A stretch of DNA of 64,000 nucleotides from Podaxis mareebaensis (lineage: Eukaryota; Basidiomycota; Agaricomycetes; Agaricales; Agaricaceae): the NCBI GenBank assembly GCA_018524725.1, contig JAEUWP010000057.1, positions 1 through 64,000 of the forward strand. Reading direction: 5' to 3'. Below, in pieces: positions 23,417-35,391 of this stretch. The notes beneath the pieces are model-generated. The model was not told where the DNA came from. It saw only the letters and a list, made by a program, of their open reading frames with translations, and did not search any database. How positions within the stretch are numbered: the first letter of the stretch is position 1; every line of letters starts with the position of its first letter. The translations under genes and the position numbers were made by a program.

Positions 23417-25155
23417 CTAAGCAAAACGGGCGTTATTCATTTCCACGAGGGTTCTAGTCTCGTAACAACTTACAGTACGTAGAATCTCCTCAATGTTACT
23501 CACATCCGTCGACGTACTCTGACACTTCGTCATTGTCGCCTGAAACCCCACGCCTTCGTAGGACTCGTCTATATCATTTGTCGGTAAGGTGAACGACCCC
23601 AACTCTTCCAATAAATGTTGACAGCTTGGACGCTTGGTGTCGTCGTGCGTCCAACAACGATTCATCAAACCCCACATTTTGTTGTCGATTGTATCTAGCT
23701 TCGACATTGTATCCCCAGGAGGTCGGGTTGGTGGCTTGCCTGCTGTTATCGCCTCCTTGATGTCAGATTCGTCGGAGTACTCGTAATAAGGTTTCTTCCG
23801 CGTCAAAATCTAATGGCCTAGGTGAGGTCCGCATCCATTTAGAGGACTCACAGAGACTAGCGTACCTCATAGCAAACGGACGCGAAAGCCCATACATCAG
23901 ATGCCCGAGTTGCAGGCCTGTTCTTTTCCAGGAGTTCGGGAGCAGCCCACCGATACGTAAACCCGGCAATGGTGCTCGTTATAGTAATGGAGAGTTCCTT
24001 GTCATGACGAATGGCTGACATGCCAAAATCAGCGATTCGAGCTCTCCCAGAAGCGCTCACGAGGATGTTCTCCTGTAACATACAACACTCAGTATCAGCC
24101 CAAGGATGTGGAGAATGGAATACCCCTTTGAGATCGCTATGAACAATATCATTTCTATGCAAGTATTCAAGACCCGTGGCCACTTCGTGAATCTTGGAGT
24201 GTCAGATGATCTGGATGAGAGGGCGAAGGGTATGCGCTTACAAAAGGTGTGCGGGGTGCACTAGGGTTATTTTCCAGATACTGAACAATGTTGCCATTAT
24301 CCATCCAAGGTGAAACTAGACAAATTCGGTTGCGGCTTTCATTGAGGTAGTAAATACCAAAAAAGGGGACGATGTTGGGGTGGCGAAGCTGGCTCCATAA
24401 TATTGCTTCTTTGGCAAACACCTGACGGTACAATAACTATGCGGGCTTGGGACAAAGAAACCCGGGAAACAAACCTTGAGGGCTGCTTCTAGGTCCGCCT
24501 TTCTGAATAATCGCATGACCTTTAAACAAATATGGTGCCCTTTATGAACTGCCTTAAAGATATCCCCAGTTCTTCCGCCCTCCCTTGGCAAAGCAAGACC
24601 ACCTTCGTCCGGAATCACCGTTACATCCTTAATGACATAACACTGAGGGTAGAGGTTTGCTTCTTTCGCAAGCTTGTAAAGGGTGATGACGGTCGTAGCA
24701 AGCAGGCGGGGTGTTCCGCGCTCTGGTTGGAGAAGTAGCTGTATCACGGGGAAAGCTGAAGCTTGAGAGGGGGGATAATGCAAGCTGACTACTGTACTCA
24801 CCGTGTGCAAGAAATCAATCATCGATTGTGCACGTTCTCCACGCAATTCTCGTAGAGCCTTCCGTTTTTTGGGGTCTTTAAGTGCTCGCGAGAGCTCGAT
24901 AAGTGCGAGATCTGGCCCCGAATATAGGGGCTCGGTGGAGGGGGGATGCTCGATATCAGTAACTGCCCGTTCCTTAGTACTTCCTGGTTCCGCATCAGAT
25001 GAAAGCCTGTGCTCATTTATGGTGAGTTGGCGCATCGTGTCGATGAAGCTGGGGTCATCCTTTCTCCTAGTGGGCGACGAGGAAGTCGGTTCCGCTGACG
25101 AGGTTGTTGGGAGGTGGGTTGGAAAATTGACTGGTGTCGAGTGGCCAGAGGACAT
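23417..25155 (-). CDS. TKL-like protein kinase (non-RD), paralogue 2
   Basis: Close relative of the kinase at 20060-21642, on the same strand. The start is the ATG at 25155 (MSSGHSTPVNFP). The N-terminus is longer by a Ser/Thr/Pro-rich stretch, then LSRALKDPKKRKALRELRGE matches the helical region of paralogue 1. Kinase motifs: GGRTGDIFKAV, the Lys in HICLKVMR, FAKEAILWSQLRHPNIVPFF, HSDLKG-ENIL, ADFGMS, RWAAPELL and SDVWAFASVCYEILTRKKPY. The Arg of HRD is Ser here, so both paralogues are non-RD, each with a different replacement. Introns lie at the same places as in paralogue 1. The C-terminal tail has TSTDVSNIEEIL in place of TPVDTVRVAQIL. Probably active; role unknown. Confidence 0.88.
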
Positions 25156-26102
25156 TATGGTTTATTGGGTGAACGTGGGTTTGTTCAGTAACGCCAGCAG
25201 ATGATCAGTTGTGATATCTAAATGGGGCATCTGTATCAAACTTTGAATTCGGGCATATAACATTGTAAGTAAGTATGACAGCCTGACTGACTACAATAAT
25301 GACAAATATTGGTCATCATATACGACTATCCAGCATTATACTGGGATAATTCCCATCTTGTGCGACACTTCTTTCGCCCAATGCACCTCTTCTTACCTGC
25401 GAATGTCCTGACTTTACGTTGGTTGCTCTCACGTTGATTACATATTGTTACGTACCATGCTGTTTTTTTGGATTTTTGTCAAAGTCAATTGGAAGCGATC
25501 AACCACCTGTTGTTACGTGGCCGACAACGCAGTGAAGATCGTGAAACACATGCGATAGCAATCGGCGGCCCATAGCTTCCGCGGCTTGACTATCGAGTGG
25601 CATGGCCTTCGCTTGGACCCCATATGGTTCCCCGAGATCACCAGCCTGGATAGTTGTCGCCCCCTGCTCCCGCGGGGCCATCACCAAATTTATTCTTCCT
25701 CTTCAAGTTCCAGGCGGAAGAGTAGTAGCATTAAACCTGACTAAAACTGCTCCAGGGAACAGTAGTAACACCCCGTTGCTCCTACCAAGGATTTTGTGAC
25801 TTCCTAAACCAAAATTGGGCGCGGCAAGTTCACTGCAATAAAAATGTTGTTCTGAATGCATCCAAAAAAGTTCAAACACTATTACATGATGCATGGCTAT
25901 GGCCGTCACCCACTGCCCGCGAGTGTGGCAAGGCAACAGAACAGGGTGATCAAAGCTGCTAGCGATAGATAAGATAAGATTGGAGTCATGTTTGTCAATG
26001 GCCATGTCATGTTGAGTAGTGATGACCACGATTCACCACATAAAAGTCACTTGTCGCCGTTCCTTCATCAATCTTATCCACCGCTCATTCACAACCAAAA
26101 GA
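25156..26102. other. Divergent intergenic region, no gene seen
   Basis: Promoter region shared by kinase paralogue 2 (minus) and TRL1 (plus). Frames at 25602-25799 and 25703-26029 show no motif. Position 26022 holds an ATG in frame with TRL1 (see that entry). Confidence 0.45.
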
Positions 26103-28804
26103 ATGCCCCCTGCGTTTTCCGTTGAAGACTCCCAGCTCATCGCCGACCTTCACGCCCTTGAGAAAAAATCTTCAAAACTCGTCAGGTCGTCCGTGTATCC
26201 CGCGCCTAGCGAACCAAGTATCGCCGTGCGCAGTTGGAAACTGAACGAATTCAAGTACTATGACATTCCATCGCCGTTCCCTACGCTAGCCCGTGGCCTG
26301 TTTAGCACGGAGGTGCCCATAGAAAGTGGGCATGGTGTCAAATACCGTATCGTGGTGAGGGGGTATGACAAGTTTTTCAACATTGGTGAGGTGCCGTGGA
26401 CTACTGTATGCCTTTCTCGTCTTATTATGCCCTTGGCTGTACTCTTTGCTGAATATGACGCGTCTATTCTAGTGGGAAGCCCTTGAAGCCCACACCGCAC
26501 CGCCATACACGCTGTCGCTCAAGTCTAATGGATGTATTATATTTATCGCTGCCCTCACGCCGAAAAAACTTGTCATCACGTCAAAGCATTCTATTGGTCC
26601 TGTCCAGGGCTCCGCTATGAGTCATGCAGAAGCGGGTGAGAAGTGGCTGGGGCGGTATCTGGAAGAGAAGGGCAGGACGGAGGAGGATCTCGCTTCGAGG
26701 CTCTGGAAGGAGAACTGGACTGCCGTCGCTGAGGTGCGTTTATTGCACACTCTCGTCCAATGAATCCCTCTCACCCACTCTCATAACTTCAGTTATGCGA
26801 TGATTCGTTCGAAGAGCACGTCCTCCCTTACCCACCGGAACGCACAGGTCTTCACCTCCACGGCCTCAACGTTTCCACCAAATCCTTCACGACAATGCCA
26901 CACGAAATCGTCGATGCCTTTGCCGAAGAATGGGGCTTCATCAAAACCCGCACGCATACAGTCAACTCTATCGCCGAAGTACGCGATTTCACGTCCCACA
27001 TCGCCGACGCCGGTGAATGGGACGGTGAAGCCGTTGAAGGCTTCGTCGTCCGCACTCATGTGACCGAACCACCCATAGAGGGCCGCGGAAAATCCAAGGC
27101 AGCCACAGGACAGTCTCCATACGCTCCTGGCTCGTCATTCTTCTTCAAAGTCAAATTCGATGAGCCGTATATGATGTATCGAGACTGGCGCGAGGTTACC
27201 AAGAAGCTGCTTTCGACTAACGGGCCGCTCGTTCCTTCCATTCTGCCAAAAAGCAAGATGCAAAGGAAGGAGACAAAGGTGTACGTCAAGTGGGTGATTG
27301 GAGAGATTAAGAAGAGCCGAAAGCAGTTTGAGGGGTATACAAAGGGACGTGGGATTATTGCGACTAGGGAGAGGTTTTTGAAGTGGTATGAGGAGCAGCA
27401 GCAGAAAGGAGAGTTGAAGGAAGAAAGCGATGAGGAGAAGCTGGCCGGGGGGAAGAATAACGGGAAAGTCATCATTGTTCCGGTGGCCATCCCTGGATGT
27501 GGTGAGTGCTAATAGTACTCTCACGGGATGAGAGGTACTGACTCTAATATAGGTAAAACTTCGGTTGGCGTTGCACTCACACACCTGTTCGGCTTCGGTC
27601 ATACCCGAAGTGATGACATTACTGTCAAGAAAGCTGCGCCCATGTTCCTCAAAAACGTCTCAAACCTTCTTCAAAAGCACGACGTCGTAATCGCGGATAA
27701 GTACGTTCTAGTATTTCTCTCTTCCACAATCACATGCTGACATTCGACTACTTCAGAAACAACCATCTCAAACAACACCGCCAACAGCTCCGCGAAACCG
27801 CCTCGAATTTCAACCCACCCGCTCGTCTCATCGCACTCAACTGGTCCCTCGACAGCAAGCCCCCAGCAATGGTCCATCGTGTCTGCTCCGACCGCATCAT
27901 TACCCGCGGTGCAAATCACCAGACCCTCATCGCTGATACCTCTCAAAGCCGTTCGCACGAAGACGTCGTTTGGATGTTTATTAACAACCATGAAGATCTC
28001 GCGGAGCAAGAAGTCGATGCGTGTGTGGATATGGAAATCGAAGATGATTTGGAGGAGATGGTTAAGTGTGCTGTAGATGGATTGTGGAAGCTCATCGGAG
28101 GACCTGACGGGATGCTTGGCGGGGAGAAGCCGGATGTAGAAAAGATTAGGGAGGCGGTTGCGAAGGTGGGTGAGTATAAGGCTCAAAGGAACAATACAGC
28201 GACGGCTATAAAGGAGGCAAAGGACACGAGGAAGGGGAAGGAGAAGGAGGATAAGCCGCCGAGGTATTACGGTCTTCTGCCTGAACTAGATTTGGATGAG
28301 GTTTTGGGTGGCGTCTTCACTAATGTAGACGCTGCAGAGGGGAAGTGGAAGGATGGCGCAGAGTTTTGGAACAAGTTGAAAAAGGGAAAGAGACTGTCGA
28401 CCCGGCCGCATATCACAATTGTCCATTCCAAATCTCTACCGGATGAGCAAGATGTCTGGGACCATTCTGCAAAGGTTCACGCAGCTCTCACCTCACCGCT
28501 GTTCGAGTGCAATCTCGGGAAAGTGCTGTGGGACGGAAGGGTGATGGTGCTTACCGTGGACAAGCTTGAACTTGTGTCTGATTCCGAAGAGGGGGAGGGG
28601 AAGAGGCTCCTTGAAGTGCTACCCGAAGCGACACGGAGGAGGCTACATGTGACGGTTGGGACTGAAAACGCTGGTATCCCCGCTGTAGAAGGCAAGATGC
28701 TCGTTGAGAGATGGAGGGATGGGGAGAAGGAAGACAAGGGTGTGTATGAGATTGATCTTGGGGAAGTAGTCGTTACGGGAAGGCTGAAGGGCTTGTCGCG
28801 GTGA
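26103..28804 (+). CDS. TRL1: tRNA ligase (Trl1/Rlg1 family)
   Basis: Joins tRNA halves after intron removal and, in yeast, HAC1 mRNA in the unfolded protein response. Five exons: 26103-26405, 26473-26733, 26793 to about 27500, about 27553-27701 and about 27756-28804. The N-terminal adenylyltransferase has RGYDKFFNIGEVPWT and then KSNG (nucleotidyl Lys in LSLKSNGCIIFIAAL). VEGFVVRTHV and FFFKVKFDEPYMMYRDWREV are typical later motifs. The central polynucleotide kinase has the P-loop PGCGKTS, assembled across an intron. The C-terminal cyclic phosphodiesterase has two HxT motifs (HITIVHS and HVTVGT). The three-domain order is complete. I chose the ATG at 26103. An in-frame ATG at 26022 would add 27 residues rich in R, H and I. 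Confidence 0.95.
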
Positions 28805-30226
28805 TTAGTCACCAAAATGTTCACAATCTGTACTTTTTGGCATTTCACACTCGCTATTGTGCATTCTCACTTGCTTGTTATTCGTTAAAAGTAAATTTGT
28901 GTACTGTAACCTGTATTGCTCCCAACTCTGCGCATGACTCTCAACTCTGTCGTCTCGACTAATAAACTTTGTTCGATCGGTTTTCCGTAGTACATGCGCG
29001 AGGAAATAAAAACAACTGACGGATTCGTGGGGTTTGGGATCCATTCCAGCTCACCAGGACTAAGAACAACTCGCCAACCGACCCACACCACTCCCGGACA
29101 CATCTATTGTATTCTATACAGGGATCGTCCTCTGATTAGAGGAGTTGCTCATGCGTAACTAGTACACCATGGATGCATAGGTAGATCGCGGTACTAGGAA
29201 AACCCAAGGTCCCTATTCTCCGTGATCCGCACAATAGATTTCGTACCTTCGGTCCGTGTGAGCTATAGCACTCTGAAGCGGTGACAAAGGCCGAAGAAAA
29301 ATCGGGAGAAAGCTTCCCATTCCATCAAAGAAGAGTAAACTTTGCAGACAGCCATGACGGAACATGATGCATAATCATCGACCGATAGTCATAGCCATTC
29401 GCGCGGTTCGCCAGTCAGGGTCAAATTGTACACATGTATGAGTAATGATGTCAGACGTGTACTGGTTAGACATTGCAAGTCGACTAAGAAAGCCAATCCT
29501 AACGATGCGGTGAGGATAATGTGCGAGTATAATGAACTCCAATAGTCTCCCCCCCCCCCCCCTCCCCTTTCTCCTCTCCGCAGGACAGCCGGCTACTATT
29601 GGGCATGATGGCTGGTTGAACGCTGAGCGTCAATTTGCACCATTTACCATCCTGTGAGTTTTAATGACTGACAAAACGTAGGATCCTTTGAATGTGTATT
29701 CATCTTTGTGATACTCATTATTTAGTGAGCTGAAGGGAGCGGCATTATACAAACCCATTCTAGCTGTCGCACAGGACTCCGCAATCTACCCTTTCTTTCA
29801 CAGCCTCGCCACGTCCAGCATCTCGTCTTCTCGCGTTTCATCAACAACGATCCAGATACTCATTCCCACTCTCGCCGATCAGCGATAAAATATGTGTGAT
29901 GAAAAGTGCCTCGAGCCGAGTTTTCCGCCCCGAGATGCAATATTCGGAACTGATCAAAGGCCACATGTTCGCATCTGAGGCTGTTCCTTGCTGTTCCCTG
30001 CCGTCCTTCACTGAGATCAGAAGACAGAGGTTCCATACCAAGTCTAGCTCACACTAGCAATCGACACATTCGGGTACGAAAAATGCCAACGAGATCCCCT
30101 CCTGATGGTACCTGAATAAATGATGTCTTGCCTCGACGGATAAAGGCAGTGATGTTTTCTAGATAAAACAGCCAACCCCCTCTCTCATTTCCCCTCACCC
30201 AAGTCCCTGCCCCAGCAATATCAAAC
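28805..30226. other. Intergenic, no gene seen
   Basis: About 1.4 kb. A C-rich tract with a run of about 13 C lies at about 29549-29563, followed by CCCCTTTCTCC. No frame of interest. The right end holds the promoter of the small gene at 30227. Confidence 0.45.
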
Positions 30227-30666
30227 ATGGACTCCCTCCTCAAAAACGCCGTCTCCAACGTTACCTCTAACCTCACTCATTCCAACAACGACAACCAACA
30301 GTACGATCACAATGACCAGAACGGCAATAACAACGGCAACCCTTTAATGGGCTTTGTCAATAACGCTCTTGGCGGTGGTCAATCAAGCGAAGCAAAAGAG
30401 GGTATGTTCGTTATTTCGCTCTGCGATATGTCTCCTCTGATCTTTTTTCTTTCTAGATTTCATCGATAAGGGTGTGTCGACACATTTGAGATCAATAAAG
30501 ATAATCTCAAGTCTATCTAGCGGTCGATTATGCCCAAGAGAAATTCCTTAATGCTGGTCCTCAGGACAACGAGAGTGCAATGGAACAGGCAAAGGACGAG
30601 ATGATTGGCAACGCCATTCGAGACGGGCTGAAACAGGTTTCTGGTAAAGATTTTACCAAGCACTGA
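30227..30666 (+). CDS. Small Asn/Gln-rich conserved-type protein
   Basis: Three exons, 30227-30401, 30457-30471 (only 15 nt) and 30521-30666, give 111 residues with consistent phases. The N-terminus starts MDSLLKNAVSNVTSNL, followed by an Asn/Asp/Gln-rich linker, then GNPLMGFVNNALGGGQSSEAKEDFIDKAVDYAQEKF split over the introns. The C-terminal part (NESAMEQAKDEMIGNAIRDG) should form amphipathic helices. This layout resembles a family of small basidiomycete proteins sometimes annotated as stress or DNA-damage responsive. I cannot assign a function. It is convergent with ERG20, with about 150 bp between stops. Confidence 0.8.
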
Positions 30667-30816
30667 GTTGACGCATTGGAGCAATCCGAAGACGTGTACA
30701 TGGTAGCAGAACCGAATATGTACCTCTTGTTGTTATATCCTTTCAGCGTGGCTCTTGATGTCTAAACTATGCGTTGAAGATCCAGACCAAGTCTACTATA
30801 CACACTAAGTACCACT

Positions 30817-32055
30817 CTACTTGCTCCTCTTGTAGATTTTACCCAGGAAACTCTCAAACACCTCCCTGCGCAAGGTATTCTCTTGTTCAAACTCGGGCAC
30901 TTTGGCAATCCTAGCACGAATAAGACCGACGACATTTTCTTCATAAGCCGCATATTTCTCGTGAATTCCAATCTCCTCAAACACGGCCTTGACCTTGAGT
31001 TCGCTTTCACCACCGCTTGGTTTCTTCCCATAATGCTCGTCGAGGATTTGACGCTGGGCGGGCGTGGCGTGGAGAAGAGCGGTATTGATACACCACGAAC
31101 ACTTGTTGTCAATGATATCAGTGCCGATCTTGCCTATTTGTTCGGGCGTTCCGGAGAAATCGAGGTAGTCGTCTTGGATCTGGAAGTATTCTCCGAGGGG
31201 AAGTAGGATGGATTTGGCAATATCATAAGGATCTTTAGGTGGCTCGGAAGGATCGTTGGAGGGTATTGGGGTATGGGGGATGCCACACATGTACATCGCG
31301 CAGGCTACAGGGAGGTAAAAGGAATAGAATGCGGTCTTCCAGATGACAATGAGCGAGTGGCTATGGAATATCAGTCAGGGCCGGAGACCGTATGGTGAGC
31401 GATACGAACCGTTCAAGGGAGAATTTGTCGAGGTTGACTTGTTCAGGTGCAGTGATCAGATCGATAAGCTGGCCGATCTCGGTCTGCCACGTCGTTTCGA
31501 GGAAAACTTCAAGGAGATCGACATAGTACGGTTCATTTCTGAAGTACGATTTGAGGAGACGATAGATGGCTGAGCAAAGCATAAATGAATCGTTGATCGC
31601 GATCATGCCGACATTCGGATTGCGGTACCAGCACGGCTGCCCACGACGAGTAATGGAGGCATCCATCATGTCGTCGGCTACGAGGAAATACGCTTGAAGC
31701 TGGGACAGTTGAGTTGAGTTCGAAGTGGTAGTAGGAACATGACCCACGAATTCAATGCACCAACCCAGGACAGCAGCTTTGAGATATTCCTCATCAGTCA
31801 AGGGACGCCGCTTGAGAATCGCGACAGAATCGACGACGGACATGCCACGGTTGAGCTTGCCTCCGGGGACATTGTAGTCGAGGTTCTGATACGATTAGCC
31901 AAAGTCCCGACAAAGGAACAACAAGTGCTTACTTTGTGATACCACTCAACGACTTCCTCAGGGATGTTTTCCTTCCTGAGTTCGGCAAGGAGCTCATCGG
32001 CGACCTTTGCGTAAACTTTTTCGAAGCGAGCACGAGCAGCCGCTTTGTCGGTCAT
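30817..32055 (-). CDS. ERG20: Farnesyl diphosphate synthase
   Basis: Condenses DMAPP/GPP with IPP to make farnesyl diphosphate for sterols, quinones, dolichol and prenylation. Three exons, starting at the ATG at 32055 ([18 protein letters not shown]). Motifs: [20 protein letters not shown] across intron 1, [20 protein letters not shown] (first Asp-rich motif DDMMD, with the bulky aromatic upstream that limits product to C15), [45 protein letters not shown] across intron 2, [12 protein letters not shown] (second Asp motif) and [11 protein letters not shown]. It ends YKRSK, matching the family C-terminus. Length about 350 residues is typical. A geranylgeranyl synthase is unlikely given the chain-length region. 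Confidence 0.96.
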
Positions 32056-32526
32056 GAGGGGATAAGGAAAGAAGCGTTGATAATCAGATGATGTTTATTG
32101 TTGTGGTTATGCATTGCCTTATGTCTAGCCCTCAGGCCTCATTCCTCTGTCTCGAGGACAAAAGCCACCACTTATTGTTTAAAGCAACCCACTACGCAGC
32201 GTGGGTAACTTGGGTCAATGCATGCGAAACACGTGGACGAGATTGTCAACTTGTAAAGATCGCGCAATAGATTCCGTCGCCGCACACTGTATATAGACAC
32301 TCCTTCAACTTTCCCTGGATAATTATACCTTGCGGACACTAAACACTACTGCCTGAAACGTCTGATGCGTCTCCGTCGGCTCAAGTGAGGGGACTGGTAG
32401 ACTTAGGAATGACTCAGCTATCGTCATTCACTATGCTCTCCTGGCCTATCACGGTGGTGGCAACTTACTAAATGTCGAATCGGCAAACACACAACTGGTA
32501 TTTATGTCCCAGATGAAACCCCTCAT
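32056..32526. other. Intergenic, ERG20 promoter side
   Basis: Contains the ERG20 upstream region and the 3' flank of the HPP gene. No frame or repeat of note. Confidence 0.45.
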
Positions 32527-33357
32527 CTAAACAACACTGCTAGCGTCGGAATCAGGAGGTTTACGTTCGGTGACAGGACTGCTGGCCCGCGTGACATCGC
32601 CCGAAGGCAGGTCGGATTTTGGAGGTGGGGGTGCTACCGGAACAGGTGGAGTAAACCAAAAGACCGGATACCTTCGTTGAATATTGTTGATGAGCAATGC
32701 AACGCCGAACGCGAGTGAGGATGAGAGAAGGACAACGGGAAGATAGTACCAGCCTATATCACGGATTTCTTTGCTGACGGCCGGCAGGAGTGCCGTTGCG
32801 CCTAGTATCGTGGATCAGGAATTCCATCAACACTCCTCTACTCCTACTCACCTGCGGGAGGGTGTGTTGTCTGGGTCACTTGCATCACAACAATCGCCGT
32901 TGCACAGGAAAGAGATGCCGCTAGCCACGCGAGCTCGTTAAACCGCTCTTCTGTGGGTAGCAGCTGGAACAGCTTCGTGATAATAACCCCCGTCAAAGCG
33001 CCGAGAAAATGACCACCGAACAATGCTCTAGGTTGCGCCAGAGGCGCCTCAATCGCTCCATAAACTAGGACTGCAGAGGCACCCTGGGTCGGACGAAATC
33101 ACCAAGCAGTTTAGAAAGCTGAAGAGGGTAGTGGCAGCGAGACTCACATAGCTGGCAACAATGGTGGGTACCTTCCGCCTCACAAAATAATGTGCTTGCT
33201 CAAACACTGCCTGAATGACTGAAATGCCGCAGAATGCCCCTATGAATGACCAAAACCAGATAATGTAGTCTGGTGGCTTTGTGACTGGGGCAGAACGATA
33301 GCCAAACCATCTGTTGAACCATGAAGGCAGGGGAGCGAGGACGTTGCGGTTGAACAT
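32527..33357 (-). CDS. HPP family integral membrane protein
   Basis: Three exons starting at the ATG at 33357 (MFNRNVLAPLPSWFNRWFGY). The segment IIWFWSFIGAFCGISVIQAV is the first membrane helix. Across intron 1 the protein continues GASAVLVYGAIEAPLAQPR and GGHFLGALTGVIITKLFQLL, then LAASLSCATAIVVMQVTQ and the family signature THPPAGATALLP, with the splice just after HPPAG. A final helix, YYLPVVLLSSSLAFGVALLI, precedes a Pro/Ser-rich tail and TAG at 32527-32529. The HPP family is named for this motif; some members have been linked to nitrite transport in organelles. Localisation here is not evident. The family assignment is firm. Confidence 0.9.
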
Positions 33358-35391
33358 TGCATGACTCCGGGAATTCCTGAGAGACACCTTTTGAAGGGTT
33401 TCTAGCCAGTTCCAGCCGAAGCACTACACTAATTTGTCACAGTTAGTCACAGGGGTGTCACCAAACTGCCGAATTGCTCGGTTGTCCTCCAAAGGGATGT
33501 CTCCGGAACCACCTCCATTATGATCTTATGATCCATGATCTCTCCGAAATCCCCCGTTTCTCTCGACAACATAACCCGATGAACTTGCATCGTTCTGTTC
33601 TGATCACTTACAGACCTGCCAGTATTCGGACTGCCCCTAAATTTATCCAACGTCACCCTGAACCCAGTCCAAGTTGAGTTGTTTTTCCCTTGGTTTCCCA
33701 CCAGCAAGACGTCGCGGTGCAAAATATTTGGCCACGGGCTGTCTTGGGGATCTCGAACACGGTAACATCGCAACCCCAGGCCTTGAGACAACTGAACTCG
33801 CGGTAAACCTACCTGTGTTGGATAAATTCAGTTCTTAAGAACTTGTCATCACGATCATCCGCGGATGTCCTTAGCAAGATCCTCGCTATTATTATCATGC
33901 TGAGACGCCCATCAAATAAACATCACTGACGTATCCCCATTCGTTTTTTCACTTCCTCCGTTAGCGGGGCAGCCAAGTCAGACCCCAAACTGCCAATCAG
34001 CTTTCTGAGCACCTTGTGTAGCGCCATAGAGAAGCCACGCGACCATTATATTGGGTATCGGATTCACCATTTTCTCCGTCGCCTCCTGTCCAACCAGATC
34101 GAATGAACTTACACTAGCTATTGCGCAATAAAGCATACAAGCGAGGAGTGGATGTACCGATTTGGTGTGTACGGTGCGCTACCGTCCCCGTCGCACTCCG
34201 ACCCTGTCGATTGATCCTAACATGCACTCTGACCCTGCCGATGGGGATCATAACCCTGAGGAAGCCTCAAGATGCGGAGAGCATATTTGAACCTAGAACC
34301 AGTGCCGGGATCGTCTATAGCACGCCCTTTAGACAACCGTCTACTACCCGTTTGACCTGCGTCTTCAAATCGTTCCTTCCTTATGTTTGACCACAGATCT
34401 TCTCAACTCTGACATTCCCTGCGAATGGATTCGTCTACTCATAACACATGGTCGCTTGGGCATGAGCATACGATTTTGATTTTGGAGAAGACCGCACACT
34501 GCTCATTCTCATGCCAAAGCATCAAGCAACCATAAGTAAAACGTACCGCTGTTGGCTTCTCCTGTGCCGCTACCTCATCTACCTAGATTTGCATCACCAA
34601 CGGCAAGGTATGACAAGATATGACTCCAATGAGGGCGCTCAAAACATAGAACACACCGCATCATCAAATTTTTACTCCATAGACTCCCAAGCCAACTTTG
34701 TTAACTGAAATTCCAAACTTAGTCTGCATCATTGATCTCAGGATCCACTCATCTCTTTTTTTTTTTTCTTCAGAGTCCGCAAGTGGGAACACCGCATCTA
34801 TAAATACCTTCTCCAGTATTGCACCTCCACTGTCCACCTGCTCCTCAAGAAATGGAATACGTTCGATTATTTAGCGCTTGGCAGGCTCCAACGACAATAC
34901 GAACTATACGAGAGTCGAGAAGTATCAAATTTGAATTAATAAAACTACCGAGAAGATTTGACCTTGAGCGGCGCAGAAATACAACCACGCGGTGCCATGG
35001 AGAGCAAACAATCAAGGAATTGTAATGTCTATCACTAAATAGCTTCGTTGCTTCGATGGCAGTTGTTGTAGTTTCATAACGGCGATCCACTCAATTAACA
35101 AGTAGAGATGCGACCTACTTGCAGAAAGATCGGACTGTAAAGAAATAGATCCGGCTCTCAGATGTTTACGGGGCTACATCATGACGCCTAGATGGATGTT
35201 GATGCTCGCTTCTACATGTCACCCCATGTAACCTGTGAAGCAAGGACATTCCAAGGTGGTTTCTGATGCACCGGTATCATGCAAGGACAAACTCTTACCA
35301 GCAGGAAACAAACGTCCGTTAATAGAGAATAAATAGGCTCTTGTCTAATCCAGGCCCCCGCAAACTTCGCATCTTGCCCAGTCTCCAGAAA
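33358..35391. other. Long intergenic region, no gene seen
   Basis: About 2 kb between divergent HPP and P450 genes. A minus-strand frame at 33447-33791 (113 codons) has no ATG at its start and no motif. A 13-nt T tract lies at about 34758. An AATAAATAGG sequence at about 35328, some 60 bp before the P450 ATG, may be its TATA element. Confidence 0.45.

Noticed and set aside
33447..33791. 113-codon minus-strand frame upstream of the HPP gene
   Set aside because: Begins with TTG, has no known motif, and no intron linking it to the HPP exons was found.
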